Assembly: GCA_033557465.1 (NCBI GenBank)
Contig: CM066031.1
Location: 175,305,043-175,369,042 of the forward strand
Length of the DNA: 64,000 nucleotides
Direction of reading: 5' to 3'
DNA from: Ichthyophis bannanicus
Lineage: Eukaryota; Chordata; Amphibia; Gymnophiona; Ichthyophiidae
A program made the position numbers and the translations under genes. The notes under the pieces were generated by a model that was not told the origin of the DNA, searched no databases, and saw nothing but the letters and a program-made list of their open reading frames with translations. This document shows, in pieces, positions 44,316-55,803 of this stretch (position 1 is the first letter of the stretch; each line of letters opens with the position of its first letter).

Positions 44316-44870
44316 ACATTGCTATCACCTAGCCAGTATCCCACTGTCAAGGCAGAAACCTCATAATCTTATCATTTATTTAGTTATTTATTTGTGCTTA
44401 TTTACTGCTTTTCGTGAATCAAAGAGGTTTACAGAGAACTCAGAGGATTGAACATTACATTAAACAAAATTACATGTAACCTTTTAACAGGAGTGAAAAG
44501 GGGGATAAGGAAAGAACTGACTTAAATCAGAAACACTGATTTAAGTGATAACTATGTACAGAGGAATAAGCAAATATATAAATTAGTTACAATGCATTAG
44601 AGGCCATCTACAATAAATAATTAACCCCATTACTTAACAACTCTATGTACTTTTCTTCAAAGCTCTTAAACAATTACACATTTAAACAATTAACAATCTA
44701 ATTAGAATATACAATAACTGTTTGGAATGGGTGGGATATGGACTGCACTGGAGGGACTAAAGGAAAGAAAATTAGCAGGTAAAATCTAATTTCTTCTTCC
44801 ATAGCATCCCTCCAGTAAAGTCCATACTATTGGGATGTATCAGAGCAGTACTTATTTTTATTTATTTATT
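44316..44870 (-). repeat. DIRS-3 terminal repeat remainder, SINE tail and internal complementary region
   Basis: 44316-44375 resumes the repeat cut at 38647. 44380-44700 is a SINE-type body (atttatttagttattta, gcttttcgtgaatcaaagaggtttacag). 44730-44850 contains gactgcactggagggactaaaggaaa followed by ccctccagtaaagtcc, the two complements expected of the DIRS-3 internal complementary region. Confidence 0.6.
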
Positions 44871-44920
44871 TAACATTTCTTATATACCGCCTTTCATGAT
44901 ATGAATGGATGGGTCCTAAA
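44865..44920 (-). repeat. Truncated SINE tail
   Basis: tttatttatttatttaacatttcttatataccgcctttcatgat: the 3' end of the same SINE as at 34817, here without its head. Confidence 0.65.
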
Positions 44921-44959
44921 AGACCAGCCTATAGGACAGATGCTCCAAACTGAGCTTCT

Positions 44960-45640
44960 GTTTATGCCTGTACATTGAAATGGTAATGTTTTGTAAAGGC
45001 ATATACTGTAAGGTGGACCATGTTGCCGCCTTACAAATGTCTGCTGGTGGCAACAGGCTAGCTAGATTCTGCCCATGAAGTTGCCAGAGCCCTAGTAGAA
45101 TGTACCTTTAAGCCCTTAGGTATGGTCTTTTTGTGCAATAAATAAGCAGACACTATTTTCTCCTTCAAACAATGTGCAATAGTTGCCTTTGAAGCCGCTT
45201 CTCATTTACATGGTCCTCCATAAAGCACAAACAAACATTCTGATCTTCAAAATGTCTTTGTATGCTTCAGGTAATGACAAATTACCTGATGCATATCCAA
45301 ATTTTGTAATTGATGATTATTTGTTTCTTAAAAACTGGGCAAAACAATTAGTTGATTAATATGAAATGGTGACACAACTTTAGGCAGAAAAGATGGTACT
45401 GTACACAAAACAACTTTTTCCTTTGATATCAATAGAAAGGTTCTTGACAAGATAATGCTTGCAACTCCGATATACAACAACATACTGAATGCATTGCGAC
45501 TAAAAATACGACCTTTAACGTCAAATCTTTTAAAGTTGCTTCCTTCCAAGGTTCAAATGGTTCTCCTGTCAGCACTGTGAACACTAGATTTAGATCCCAT
45601 GACGTAACCATTGAATATACTTGTGATCTAATTTGTCTCC
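44960..45640 (-). pseudogene. DIRS-3 tyrosine recombinase, C-terminal half
   Basis: Minus-strand blocks: SWDLNLVFTVLTGEPFEP, LKDLTLKVVFLVA, SELQALSCQEPF, later VHSTRALATSWAESS (the H-x2-R of the catalytic set) and KHYHFNV with the nucleophile tyrosine. Stops and frameshifts occur between blocks. This enzyme would integrate the circular DNA copy. The gene is separated from its N-terminal half by the RTE insertion at 45641-48386. Confidence 0.8.
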
Positions 45641-46081
45641 CCCTCACTTGGTTTGCAGCTTGTCGTGTTGTGAGGGCTTGTGTGCATCAGTGATGCTGAG
45701 AGCTAAACTATCGGTAGTTTAACTACTGGCAGGGTCTCCCAAGATGGACAGGTCTCAGCTGAGGTGCCAGACCAAGACAAACCACCCATCTGGGCAGCAG
45801 CAGAATGGGATAGTGTTGACGGCGGAGGATCACATTTCTGTGACAATGGCAACAACACCAAACTTAAACTGCGTGGAAGAAAGGCCCAGCAATCTACTTC
45901 TGTATCTTTCCATGAAAACCCAATGGATAGTTACAACAAAACAAATTGTGCTATAGTGCTGGAAGATGAGACCCCCAGGTCGGAAGGCACTCAACTAGCT
46001 ACTGGGGAAGAGCTGAAGACTTTTCAGAGTAAAGCCAACATTTATGATGTGGTTGGATCAAAGCCCTCGGGTCGTCTGACT

Positions 46082-46402
46082 GCTGATGTAGCTGTGCATG
46101 AAATGAGAGTCAGAAGCTGTAAAGATGTCTTACGCATTGGAACATGGAACGTACGAAGCATGAACCAAGGGAAGTGAATGGTCAAGAATGAAATGGAACG
46201 TGTACAACTTGATCTGTTGGGTGTCAGCGAACTGAAATGGACTAGCATCGGGTACTTTGCATCAGATGATCACATGGTCTACTATGCTGGAAATGAAAGA
46301 CAAAGAAGAAATGGTGTTGCATTTATAATAAAGAAGAAACTTGCAAGAACTTTAATGAAATACAATGCAGTCAGCGAACGCTTAATCTCTATTCGTCTAT
46401 GA
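46082..46402 (+). pseudogene. RTE endonuclease domain, N-terminal part
   Basis: IGTWNVRSMNQGK opens the APE-type endonuclease, followed by a TGA at 46175, then LGVSELKW (catalytic Glu) and GVAFIIKKKL, ending at a stop near 46402. The remainder, including the SDH block, is deleted before 46440. Confidence 0.8.
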
Positions 46403-46461
46403 GGAATGCCTATCAACAAGAAGGTTGAAAGCGAGAAGAAAGCGAGAAGTCTCTACAAAAG

Positions 46462-48316
46462 GTGAAAAAGCAAAAACAGCCAAAATGGATGATGGAAGAA
46501 ACTCTGAAAATTGCCCAGAAACACAGAGAAGCTAAAGCCAGAGGAGAAAGAAAGACAATAACAAACCTCAACAGAGATTTCCAACGTGCAGCAAGACAGG
46601 ACGAGGAAAAGTACTACAACGACGCATGCAAGGAAATAAAAGCAGAAACTATTAGAGGAAGAACAAGATCGGCTTTCCTAAAGCTAAGAGAGTTATAGAA
46701 AAAGTTCCAGCCTCGAATTGGAATGTTACAAGATGCTCAAGGTTCAATGTTGAATGATGCTGAGAAGATCAAGAAAAGGTGGAATGAATATACAGAGTTT
46801 TTATATGATAAAGATCAAGTGGACCAACAGCCGTTTCAACCTGTACCTTATGATCGGGAACCATTAGTGATGAAAGAAGAAGTTAAAGCAGCATTGAAAG
46901 CCTTATCAAAGAACAAAGCACCAGGCATCAATAGCATTCCCATAGAAGTATTACAGCAATTTGATGCAGCTGTTACCATACTTACAAGGCTCTGCCAAGA
47001 AATATGGAAGACAACATCATGGCCAACTGACTGGAAAAGATCTGTGTTTATACCAATACTAAAGAAAGGTGATCCAACTGACTGTGGAAATTATCGCACA
47101 ATCGCTCTGATCCCACATCCAAGCAAGATTCTACTGAAGATTATTCAAAAGAGACTACAACCATACCTGGAACAAGAACTACCTGAAGTGCAAGCAGGGT
47201 TCAGGAAAGGGCGAGGAACGAGAGACATCATTGCAGATGTGAGATGGATCCTTGAAAAGACTAAAGAATACCAAAAGGATATCTATTTGTGCTTTATCGA
47301 CTATAGCAAGGCATTTGACTGTGTAAACCATGAGAAACTCTGGGCCTCATTAAGAAGCATGGGTATACCAGAACACCTGATCGTACTCTTGCACAATCTG
47401 TACATTGATCAAGAAGCAGCAGTTCAAACGGAACAAGGAGAAACAGAATGGTTTAAAATAAGCAAAGGTGTAAGACAAGGCTGCATACTTTCCCCCTACC
47501 TGTTTAATTTATATGCAGAACAAATCATCAGAGAAGCAGGATTGTATGAAGACAACAGAGGTGTGAAGATTGGTGGAAGACTCATCAACAACCTTCGCTA
47601 TGCTGATGATACCACATTACTGGCTGAAAGTGAAGATGATCTGAAACATTTGCTTCTCACAATCAAAGAACATAGTCTCAAAATGGGCCTGCACCTTAAT
47701 GTAAAGAAGACAAAGATCATGACAACTGGAATAATCAACAGGTTCATCGTTGAAGGAGAAGAAATTGAAATTGTGAACAACTTTAACCTGCTTGGATCAA
47801 CTATCCTATCAATAAAGAAGCAACAAGCAGTCAAGAAATCAGACGATGCATTGCTCTTGGCAGAATGGTTATGAAAGACCTAGATAAGATTCTCAAGAGC
47901 AGAGATGTCTCTCTCTCCATACAAAGATTCGACTTGTTCAAGCCATGGTATTTTCAATAACATCATATGGATGTGAAAGCTGGACAGTGAAAAAGATAGA
48001 CAGGAAGAAAATTGATGCCTTTGAATTATGGTGCTGGCGGCGAATATTGTGTATACCATGGACTGCCCGAAGAACAAACCAGTCGGTACTAGAGGAGATC
48101 AAACCTAAGCTTTCTTTAGAAGCTCAGATGACAAGACTTCGACTTTCATACTTTGGAAACATCATGCGAAGAGAGAGATCATTAGAGAAAGACATCATGC
48201 TTGGCAAGATAGAAGGTCAGCGCAAAAGAGGAAGGCCAGCAATAAGATGGATTGATACAATAACAGCAGCTACGGGTACCAGTCTGTCAACAATGAGCCA
48301 CCTGACTGAAGATTGA
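46462..48316 (+). pseudogene. RTE reverse transcriptase, frameshifted near 47.85 kb
   Basis: The linker begins KKQKQPKWMMEETLK (46462). A stop falls at 46696. The long frame 46723-47874 holds the RT: KNKAPGINSIPIEVL, NYRTIALIPHPSKILLKII, AGFRKGRGTRD, CFIDYSKAFDCVNH, KGVRQGCILSPYLFN and the catalytic RYADDTTLLAE. After stops near 47875 another frame (47945-48316) carries SYGCESWTVKK, WCWRRIL, and the C-terminal GKIEGQRKRGRPAIRWID typical of BovB-like RTE. The RT core is intact, but the protein as a whole is broken. Confidence 0.88.
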
Positions 48317-48397
48317 ACACAATTTAGGATAGCTATCCAGAGGGTTGCCATGAGTCGACTCCAACTCGACGGCACTTAACAACAACAATTTGTCTCC

Positions 48398-48760
48398 GTG
48401 CCTTGATGAAACATATAACATCTGGATGTGATGCTAAAAGATGACCTTGAACTCGACCTCTATAGCATAATAATGCCGCCACTTGCACCTTTATGGAATT
48501 TAATGCAAGGCCTTTATCAACTCCTACTTGTAAGAAAGACAAAATATCTGGAATAGTAGCACAGAAAGGCTTTATTCTGTTCTCATTGCTCCAGTATTCA
48601 AAAATACACCAAACTCTTATATATGCTAAGGATGTAGATCGTTTACAAGATTTTAAGAGTGTTGCAATCACTGCTGCCAAATAACCCCACTTTCCCCACT
48701 TAACCCCACTTTCAAGAGCCAAGCTATAAGCAAGAACCGATCCACTTAATGCATACTCAC
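48398..48760 (-). pseudogene. DIRS-3 tyrosine recombinase, N-terminal half
   Basis: Minus strand: TSLAYIRVWCIFEYW, IPDILSFLQVGVDKGLALNSIKVQVAALLCYRG and LLASHPDVICFIKARR, the SAM-like core-binding domain of DIRS recombinases. It reads straight into the RTE insertion at 48386 and continues in frame at 45640. Confidence 0.8.
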
Positions 48761-49690
48761 TGGGCTTTGTGACAGAAGAGTCCCTATTAATGGAAGTCTC
48801 CATGGTTTTGTTTGCACCAGTAGAATGAGATCTGCATACCAAGGTCTCCGAGGCCATTCTGGAGCTCCCAGAATCACTGCACCTTTGTGTCTCTCTATCC
48901 GCTGCAATATCCGACCAATAAGAGGCCATGGAGGGAATGCATATAGCAGTGCATTCTCCAGCCAAGGTTGTGTCGGAGCATCTATTCCTTCGGACATTCT
49001 TTCTTTTCTTTGACTGAAAAACCTTGGGCATTTTGCATTTCTCAGCATTGCCATCAAGTCCATTACTGGAATTCCCCATCTGTGAATGATCTCTTGAAAG
49101 ACTGTCTCCTCTAGAGACCACTCTCCTAGATCCAGACAATTTTGACTCAGAAAGTCTGCTTCTACATTTTCAACTCCTGCTACATGAGCCACTGAAATGG
49201 TCATCAGATGACATTCTGCCCAATTTAGCAATGGCACTATTTCTCTGGACAGTACTAAACTGCCTGTGCCTCCTTGCCAATTGATGTATGCTACTGCTGT
49301 TGCATTGTCTGAGAACACTCTTACAGCCTTTCCTTTGAGACTTATTTGAAAAGTCTTCAGTGCTAGAAAGAACGCTCTCATCTCCATCTGGTTGATTGAC
49401 CACATTTCTGTTTCTTGCTCCATTCTCTTTGAGCTATCTGCCCTTGGTAATGAGCTCCCCAACCTTTCAGACTGGCATCTGTTATAACCATTTTTGGGGT
49501 TTCTAATGGCATGTCTGCCATCAGCTTCTCTTTGCAAAGCCACTATTTTAGACTTATTCTTGCTTCTGCAGGACAAAGAAGTCTGCGATTTAACTGCATC
49601 GTTTGCAGACTTCACCGTGTCAATGGCACCCTTTGAAGTGGTTGCATATGTGCTCGTGCCCACAGTACCAAATCCAATGTCACTGTCATA
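48761..49690 (-). pseudogene. DIRS-3 RNase H and linker
   Basis: Minus strand: QMEMRAFFLALKTFQISLKGKAVRVFSDNATAVAYIN carries the RNase H aspartates and is followed by VAGVENVEADFLSQN. Next come WGIPVMDLMAMLRNAKCPRFFSQ and AFPPWPLIGRILQRI, the region that links RNase H to the recombinase in DIRS elements. The frame is open for 379 codons (48746-49885), with apparent frameshifts at its start. Confidence 0.82.
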
Positions 49691-50560
49691 AACCCCAGTA
49701 TCTGAAGATATGACCATGCTGTTGGAGCTGTTTCTCAGAAATATACAAATGTGTGACTGAGTCTTTACCATTCTCTCGTGTGTCAAGTACACCATTCCTT
49801 GCTTTGTGTTGAATCTTGCCCCTAGATGTATCAAGGATTGAGATGGAATGATCTGACCTTTTGGCCTTGTTGATGATCCAAACAAGCCATTGTAAGAGAT
49901 AGATCACTTTCATGGTTGCCACTTTGCTCTCCTCCAAGGTTTTTGCTCATATTAATCAATCGTTCAGGTAAGGATGAACTAGCACTCCTTCCTGACGCAA
50001 AGCTACAACTATCATAACCTTTGTGAAGGTTCTTGGCACTGTTGCCAACCCAAATGACTGTCCTTGAAATTAATAATTGCCCATTGGCACTGCAAATCGA
50101 AGATAACACTGATGTTCTTTGCAAATTGGGATGTGGAGATAAACCTCTGTCAGATCTAAGGCTGTTAGAACTCTCCCTTTTATACTGCTGCCATTACTGA
50201 CCATAATGTCTTCATATGAAAATGCGCCATCTTTAAAGCTGATTTACGTATTTTAGATCCAAGACTGGATGGAATTTTCCTTTTTTTCTTGGGTACCACA
50301 AAGTATATGGAATAATGACCTGAGCCTATCTGCTGTGATGGTACTGGAACTACAGCCTGGATATGTAGCAGACGTTGCAAAGTTTCTTCGACCGCAGCTC
50401 TCTTTTCTGGAGCTTTGCATGGAGACAGAACAGATGCATCCTTGAGAGGCTTTGCAAATTCCAGAGCACAGCCCTTGTGAATTATTTTGAGTATCCATTG
50501 ATCTGATGTTATTTGGACCCAAGCAGAGTAGAACCTTTGAAGATGACCGCCTATTTGAAT
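49691..50560 (-). pseudogene. DIRS-3 reverse transcriptase, degenerate
   Basis: GGHLQRFYSAWVQITSDQWIL opens the RT (about 50560). It is followed by KGCALEF, VVPVPSQQIGSGHYSIYFVVPKKK, then, in shifted frames, HIPICKEHQCYLRFAVP near 50130 and a thumb segment (SLIHLGARFNTKQG) near 49810. Several frameshifts remove the YADD-type core. Confidence 0.75.
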
Positions 50561-50627
50561 CTCCTCTGCCTGGGTCTGCTGATTCTTATTTTGTCTTTTG
50601 ACCTGCTCCTGAACTTGAAAAGGAACC

Positions 50628-51269
50628 TCATCCTGTTCCTCTTCCTCCATGAAAAGGCTGACCCCTGGAATAAGGCCTTGTCCTCTGATAAGGGGCAAAC
50701 CTTGTAGCACTGTATCTACAAATATCACTAAAAGATGGTCTTGAACTGCCAAATGATCTACATATCTTTAGCTTATCTTCTGGAAGCTTAGCTGGTTTTG
50801 ACTCTCCTAAATATTTAACCAATTTTTCTAAAGCTTCCCCAAAAAGGAGTTTACCTTGAAAAGAAAGCCTACTTAGTCTAGTCTTTGAGGAGACATCAGC
50901 TGACCAGTTGTGCAGCCATAGCAATCGTCGAGCCACTAATGATGAAGCCATGCTGTTTGCTAAAGATCTAATGAGATCATAATAGATATCTGCCAAAAAT
51001 GTACCCCTGTCTTCTTTCTTAATATCTCCTACATTTGAGACATGTCTGCTGCCGCAGTTTCAGAAAGGGGTTGAATCCAATGAAGGCATGCCTTTACTAC
51101 ACATGCTCCACAAACTGAAGTCTGTAGTTCTAAGGCATTAACTTCAAACACCAGTCTTAGCACAGTATCAAGCCTCTTGTCCTGCGGATCTTTTAGTGCT
51201 GCTCCTCCTTCCACTGGAATAGTGGTCTTTTTTTGCCATGATATAGGGCATCTACCTTAGGAAGACGTA
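50628..51269 (-). pseudogene. DIRS-3 gag, C-terminal part
   Basis: Minus strand: KRLDTVLRLVFEVNALELQTS and ACLHWIQ (51214-51060), then RSLANSMASSLVARRLLWLHNW, GKLLFGEALEKLVKYL and an Arg/Ser/Gly-rich tail. A frame break falls near 51010. The gene is interrupted at 51269 by element C and continues at 56172. Confidence 0.78.
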
Positions 51270-51356
51270 GGGGTATGTTTTCTAAAGGGCGCTAATGTAG
51301 CATCTGCGACATTAATACACGTTAACACTGCACTTGCAACGTTAACACCCGCTAAT

Positions 51357-51612
51357 TTATTTTATTTATTTATTTTATTTATTTAGTAAACATTTGTATA
51401 CCGCTACTTCCTACGATCAGTAGTTGTTTACTTTACAGAATCATAATGTATCGTACAATACAGTGAATTTTTAAGATATACAGTTAGATTGAGTATTGAT
51501 TTACACATCACAGGAAGATCAATTGGTTTCAATATACATTAGATGAGAACTCACAAATCTAAATATACATTTAATTGTAGGGGTGTTGGTGGGGGCAGAA
51601 ATATAATGTAAT
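51357..51612 (-). mobile_element. SINE inserted in element C
   Basis: tttatttatttattttatttatttagtaaacatttgtataccgc... Flanked by ttaacacccgctaat (51341 region) and ttaacgctcgctaat (51615 region), an approximate 15-bp duplication. Confidence 0.55.
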
Positions 51613-51749
51613 GTTAACGCTCGCTAATACTACCTTAACCTGTTTTGGACAGCTTGCATATTCTTTCTCTGTTCTGGATGATTTATTAGATTTGTTACAC
51701 TCAAACAACTATGAAATACTAGCAATAATAAAAAATATTAAAACTTTGC

Positions 51750-52090
51750 AGAAAATAGAAGTTTCACATAGTGTATGTTTTTCATACACTGGTCCAATAT
51801 AGTATATTGTCCATCTTCAGAAACGATAGGATTCCGTTCCAATATTCATTGACATAAACATACTGTATGATACTATTGAAACTGCAGTTTCCATTTAAAA
51901 CATCTTATTATGATATAATATAGTTTGTCAACAGTACATTCCGATGGCAGAATATGATACAAGTGAAAACACTTCTGATGCAGTGAGTCGATATTGTACC
52001 ATTGAAACACCTAGAACAGAATGCTTAACAGCAATTAGTTTCGACAACATATTAGTCCAGCGTATGAAAAACATACAAGGCCGATATATG
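51750..52090. repeat. Imperfect inverted repeat
   Basis: gtgtatgtttttcatacactgg near 51767 is inverted at about 52055-52085 (ccagcgtatgaaaaacatac). The arms are ~35 bp with ~260 bp between. Penelope-like ends in other parts of the window have this layout. Confidence 0.45.
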
Positions 52091-52721
52091 CACCAATAAC
52101 TCTGACACTAAGGGGTATGTTTACTAAACCGTCTTAATGTGCGCCTGGCGATGTTATCTCGCGATAAGGTACCTTATCACGCAATAATGGCGCTTTATCG
52201 GGCGAAAAGGTAACTTAGCGGGCGAAAAGGTAACTTAGCGCGCGATAACGCGTGCAGCGGCGCAAATGAGCACTGCGAGTGGAGATAGGCTCACGGAGGG
52301 CGGAGAGAGAGGGTCAATGAGTGGAGAGTGGGAGGGGAGAGGCTCCCCGCACACTAACGCTGTGGACTCCGGGACTGAAAACTATCGCCAGTGAAACCCT
52401 TGCGTTAGAGCAGATTTAAAGGGAAAAGAAACCATTTCTATAAGCAATGTACAGCAAAACCAGGGAAACCTACAAAAAGCGATAAGTGTGATACATGTGC
52501 ATGGAACAAAAGGGCAAATAAACATTGAAAATGACAAGAAGAAAACATAAAAAAAACATAACCAAGCTGGGCAATAGCAATATTAATGGGAAACAACAAA
52601 AAACTCTCCCAAGAAAGCTCCAAAACAAAGATATGAATTTTGGAAGGGTCTATACTCCGTCCCCATACAAGGTGAATGAACCCACAGTGAAATAGCACTG
52701 ATCAGGGTTTTCCCTTTCCAT

Positions 52722-52860
52722 TGGCAGCGGAGGTGGCAGAGGCGGTGGAGGCGGAGGCGGCGGAGGCAGAGGCGGCGGAGGCAGAGGCGGCGGCGGCGGA
52801 GGTGGAGGCGGAGGCGGAGGCAGCGGCGGAAGTGGCGGCGGAGGAGGCGGCGGCGGAGTG
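52722..52860 (+). repeat. (GGCGGA)n-type microsatellite followed by (GT)n
   Basis: About 140 bp of ggcggaggcagaggc-type G-rich repeat, then gtgtgtgtgtgtgt at 52872-52887. Many GG/GGCGG runs could form G-quadruplex structures on the plus strand. The Ala/Glu-rich ORF across it is a by-product. Confidence 0.9.
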
Positions 52861-53474
52861 CTTTGATATGAGTGTGTGTGTGTGTGTTTGTCTATCCATT
52901 GTTTTGTGGCTTTCTACTCCTCATTGAGCTGCACAATACCTATACTGTTTCCAGTGTTAGCCTGCAAATGTACATGATGAGCAGCAAAATATTGTGCGTA
53001 TGGCCCGAATAGGACGGATTGGGCAGGATACGTCTGCATCAGAGGTAGGGCAATGGCTGGGACATCATAGTGCCTGATCGCCATCTGCATGGACCGGGTG
53101 GCCACAGCATGTCATGGTTGGATGACACTCTCACTCAGACCGAGCAGTGACCATGGCATGGCTATGTATCCACATAGCGCTATATAATGTCTGCATCTAG
53201 TGATATGAGTGTGCTTCCTGTCCTGGGGACCCAATCACTGAACCAACTGCTGGGTGTCTGTGCTGTTTGTCCCAAGCCTGGGTGCACATGGTCCCTCTGC
53301 ACACATGCAGTGTGTACTGACTAGCGGACTGTCCGCAGTTTGAATGTGCATGGCTGGGAACCCCAGTGGGAGGGCAGAAGGTGCAGTCTGATTGTGCTTG
53401 CTGTGGGTGAATGTTAGACCTTGGTGGTTTGTAAGTGAGGTCTTCCAGGCTTACTCCCAGTTTTAATGGTAGGG

Positions 53475-53735
53475 CCATAGTAAAAGGTTTGACTAACTAG
53501 TTGGGGCACGTTACCATGGGCTGGGGGTTCAAATCCCAATGGAGTCCAGCAACCTCAGGCGCCCCTTGTGGCCATGGGCAGGCCACATAACCTTCCATTG
53601 CCTTAGGCAGAAAACGAAGAGTGTGAGCCCTTTGGGGACAAGGGAAATCTATACTGTACCTGACTGTACACTGCTTTGAGCTAGTGAGAGGCAGGATATG
53701 AGCATAACTAACTAAACAAACCTCATGCGAGTCTA
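53475..53735 (+). mobile_element. MIR/L2-tailed SINE
   Basis: A weak tRNA-like head (ggggcacgttaccatgggctgggggttcaaatccc), ccatgggcaggccacataaccttccattgcctta, gtgagccctttggggacaaggg, tactgtacctgactgtacactgctttgag and a gcaggatatgagcataactaa tail. This order is typical of L2-mobilised SINEs. Confidence 0.8.
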
Positions 53736-54771
53736 GGCACCCCTCCCCCATGGTAGTATCTGGCCATGGCATCAGTAATATAATACTATTTATAACAATG
53801 CACTATTCTAGGTGGGTCCCACTCCAAATGTGACTGGCGCATACAACAGGACACAAGGTGACTAGTATATCACACTGCAGAGAATACCTGCATACACTGG
53901 TAGTGATGGGGATCTACAGCATGGACAGGTACTGGGGACCCAATGCTAGGCGCACATCCTAAACCTCAGTTGACCACAGAAACTGCTCAGTAGCATGGTT
54001 TGTAGCTATTCTGTGCTTGTATCACACACTGTCAGTTCCTCTTACTGAGCTGAGGTAATGGATAAGTGCATTCTCCATTCGTGATCTGCTGTAGACTGCT
54101 ATTCTGCATGTGCACTGCATCATGGGTACTGGTGGGGCTACCCTATACTGGCACACACAGCAGACATTTTAGGGGGTGGCCTGCAGTCTCTTTGTATCCA
54201 GCCATTGCTGTGCAGAGAGGTATGGAGGTGTAGCATATTCGGTATTTCACGGTCTCCTTAAGCAGGAGACAGGGGTTTGGTCCCCCCTGTTCTTTTTGTG
54301 ACCATGCTACTCAGATCATTTTCATGCCTGTGGCTCTGCAGATCTGTGTTGCCAGCCGATGCCATCCGTCCGTCAGCCCATCTATTGGCCTCAGTCAGCT
54401 GTGGACAGTCCTGTCTTCTTGCACAGGCTGCTACCCCGTGTCCTACACTGGTACCCTGTTCTGCACTACGGCTCTTCGTGCTCACCTCTCCTGTGCTTGA
54501 TCTGCACGTCACCACTACTACTCTGTCCTCCTGTTGCTGCTAACAGCATGCAGCTTCTGCCTCCACTGGGGGACACTTCTTCCCCATCCTATGCCACCCA
54601 CTTTACATTGGCACCACCCTGTGCCTCAGTAGAGCTGCCGCCCACATACTCATCCTCTTTACTGGCTGTCACATAGGGTGTCCATCGACATGGCAGGTCA
54701 TCACCTGCCACCTGCCGTTCTGCCATCACCTGTCCATTGACATTCCTTGGTGCTCTATCCAGCATTTGGGT

Positions 54772-55062
54772 TTATTTATTTATTTACATTCTCTTATATA
54801 CCGCGCTATTCTGCATCAGTGCGGTTTGCATTGAACAAGCTGAAATTACATTGAACAGGGCATTATAACTTGGAGATAACTATTTTACAGGGAACATGGG
54901 CTATGGAGGGTTAAGTGGCTTGCCCAAGACCACAAGGAGCACCTGTGGGACTAGAATCCCCAGTCCTTCCGGCCCAAGGTTGCTGTCCTCTAGTGGGATT
55001 TGAACCACCGACCTTCCGACCTGAAGTACCTTGCCCCAACCACTAGGCTACTCCTCCTCTAC
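54772..55062 (-). mobile_element. tRNA-derived SINE (same family as 34817)
   Basis: The minus-strand tRNA-like head (gtagcctagtggttgggg ... ggtggttcaaatccc), a cttgggcaagccacttaaccctcc body, and gcggtatataagagaatgtaaataaata. Nearly full length. Confidence 0.85.
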
Positions 55063-55149
55063 TCCTCCACAGGGTTAGAGCCATTTCCAACCTTGCAGTG
55101 CATGCTTTCCATCTTGGTGCTCCTTATCTCCTCTTGGTCACCTTTCTTC

Positions 55150-55286
55150 TGATAAGGCACCCTAACTGTTAATGCACCTTAACTGCTAAGGCACCCTAAC
55201 CGTTAAGGCACCTTAGCTGTTCAGGCACCCTGTTAAGGCACCCTAACTGTTAAGGCACCTTAGCTATAAAGGCACATTAGCTTTTA
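55150..55286 (+). repeat. ~18-bp taaggcacc(c/t)tagctgt minisatellite, left part
   Basis: Units of ttaaggcaccctaactg repeat about seven times. The array resumes after the Penelope-like insertion at 55804-55900, so it was split by it. Confidence 0.8.
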
Positions 55287-55287
55287 A

Positions 55288-55799
55288 CCAAAACAGAAAG
55301 TCATTGAAAGACCACCATTAGATTCTCCCAAAGCTTTCACAACACGACATGCATGTTTCGGGCTTGCAAAGAGCCCTGTATCAAGTGTTCCCCTCGGTTT
55401 GAACAGGAAAATCGCCTCTCACCTGTTCAAACCACCTGTTCAAACCGAGGGGAACACTTGATACAGGGCTCTTTGCAAGCCCGAAACATGCATGTCGTGT
55501 TATTTGGAAACCCGGCATTTATTCACAGCCAGGGTCACATCGCCTGTTTCTCCAGATAAGTGCTAGTCACACTACTATTAAGTATCACAGCAATTTAATC
55601 TTGTTGAATAAAAGGGCCCTCCCGACGCTGAGGTGGGAGTTTTTCCTCTCCCCTCTCATGCCAGTTGGTCCCGACAAAAAAGGATATTCATACAAGCATA
55701 TTGAAAGCTTTGGGAGAATCCAATGGTGGTCTTTTAATGACTTTCTGTTTTGGTATACTTTTGTAGTCATTTGATGGTGGAGGTTTATTGTACATTGAT
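55288..55799. mobile_element. Penelope-like insertion with inverted hammerhead arms
   Basis: Flanked by the 12-bp repeat attagcttttaa (55276-55287 and 55800-55811). Outer arms 55287-55338 and 55703-55754 are inverse with two mismatches in 52 bp. Inner arms 55341-55407 and 55435-55501 are a perfect 67-bp inverted repeat around a 27-bp loop. No coding capacity. Confidence 0.8.
55453..55501 (+). ncRNA. Hammerhead-like motif 4 (inverse copy at 55341-55389)
   Basis: AACAC pairs with GTGTT as stem I. GGGC..GCCC forms stem II, then GAAAC, an ATGCAT stem III and the cleavage-type GTC (55494-55496). The CUGANGA core is degenerate (TTGATACA), so activity is doubtful although the fold is well kept. The inverse copy reads on the minus strand. 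Confidence 0.5.
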
Positions 55800-55803
55800 A
55801 TTA

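Larger units (their letters stand above)
45641..48386 (+). mobile_element. RTE (BovB-like) LINE inserted in DIRS-3
   Basis: Flanked by the 11-bp repeat aatttgtctcc at 45630-45640 and 48387-48397. The 3' end is ggttgccatgagtcgactcc..ctcgacggcacttaacaacaacaa, the RTE/BovB-type terminus with a short CAA tail. Removing the insertion plus one duplication copy rejoins the recombinase frame of DIRS-3. At 2.75 kb it is shorter than a full RTE because part of the endonuclease is deleted near 46400. Confidence 0.92.
52112..54270 (-). mobile_element. Modular TTA-type element nested in C (partner end not found)
   Basis: The left end GGGGTATGTTTACTAAACC at 52112 and the following 600 bp match element B; 52925-53460 and 53740-54250 match element A (290-720, 955-1440). 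It holds a Penelope-unrelated GC microsatellite and a SINE. The right terminal repeat is missing or lost. Confidence 0.6.

Noticed and set aside
52721..52927. Ala/Glu-rich frame
   Set aside because: Product of the (GGCGGA)n microsatellite; the opposite strand gives Ala/Ser in the same way.
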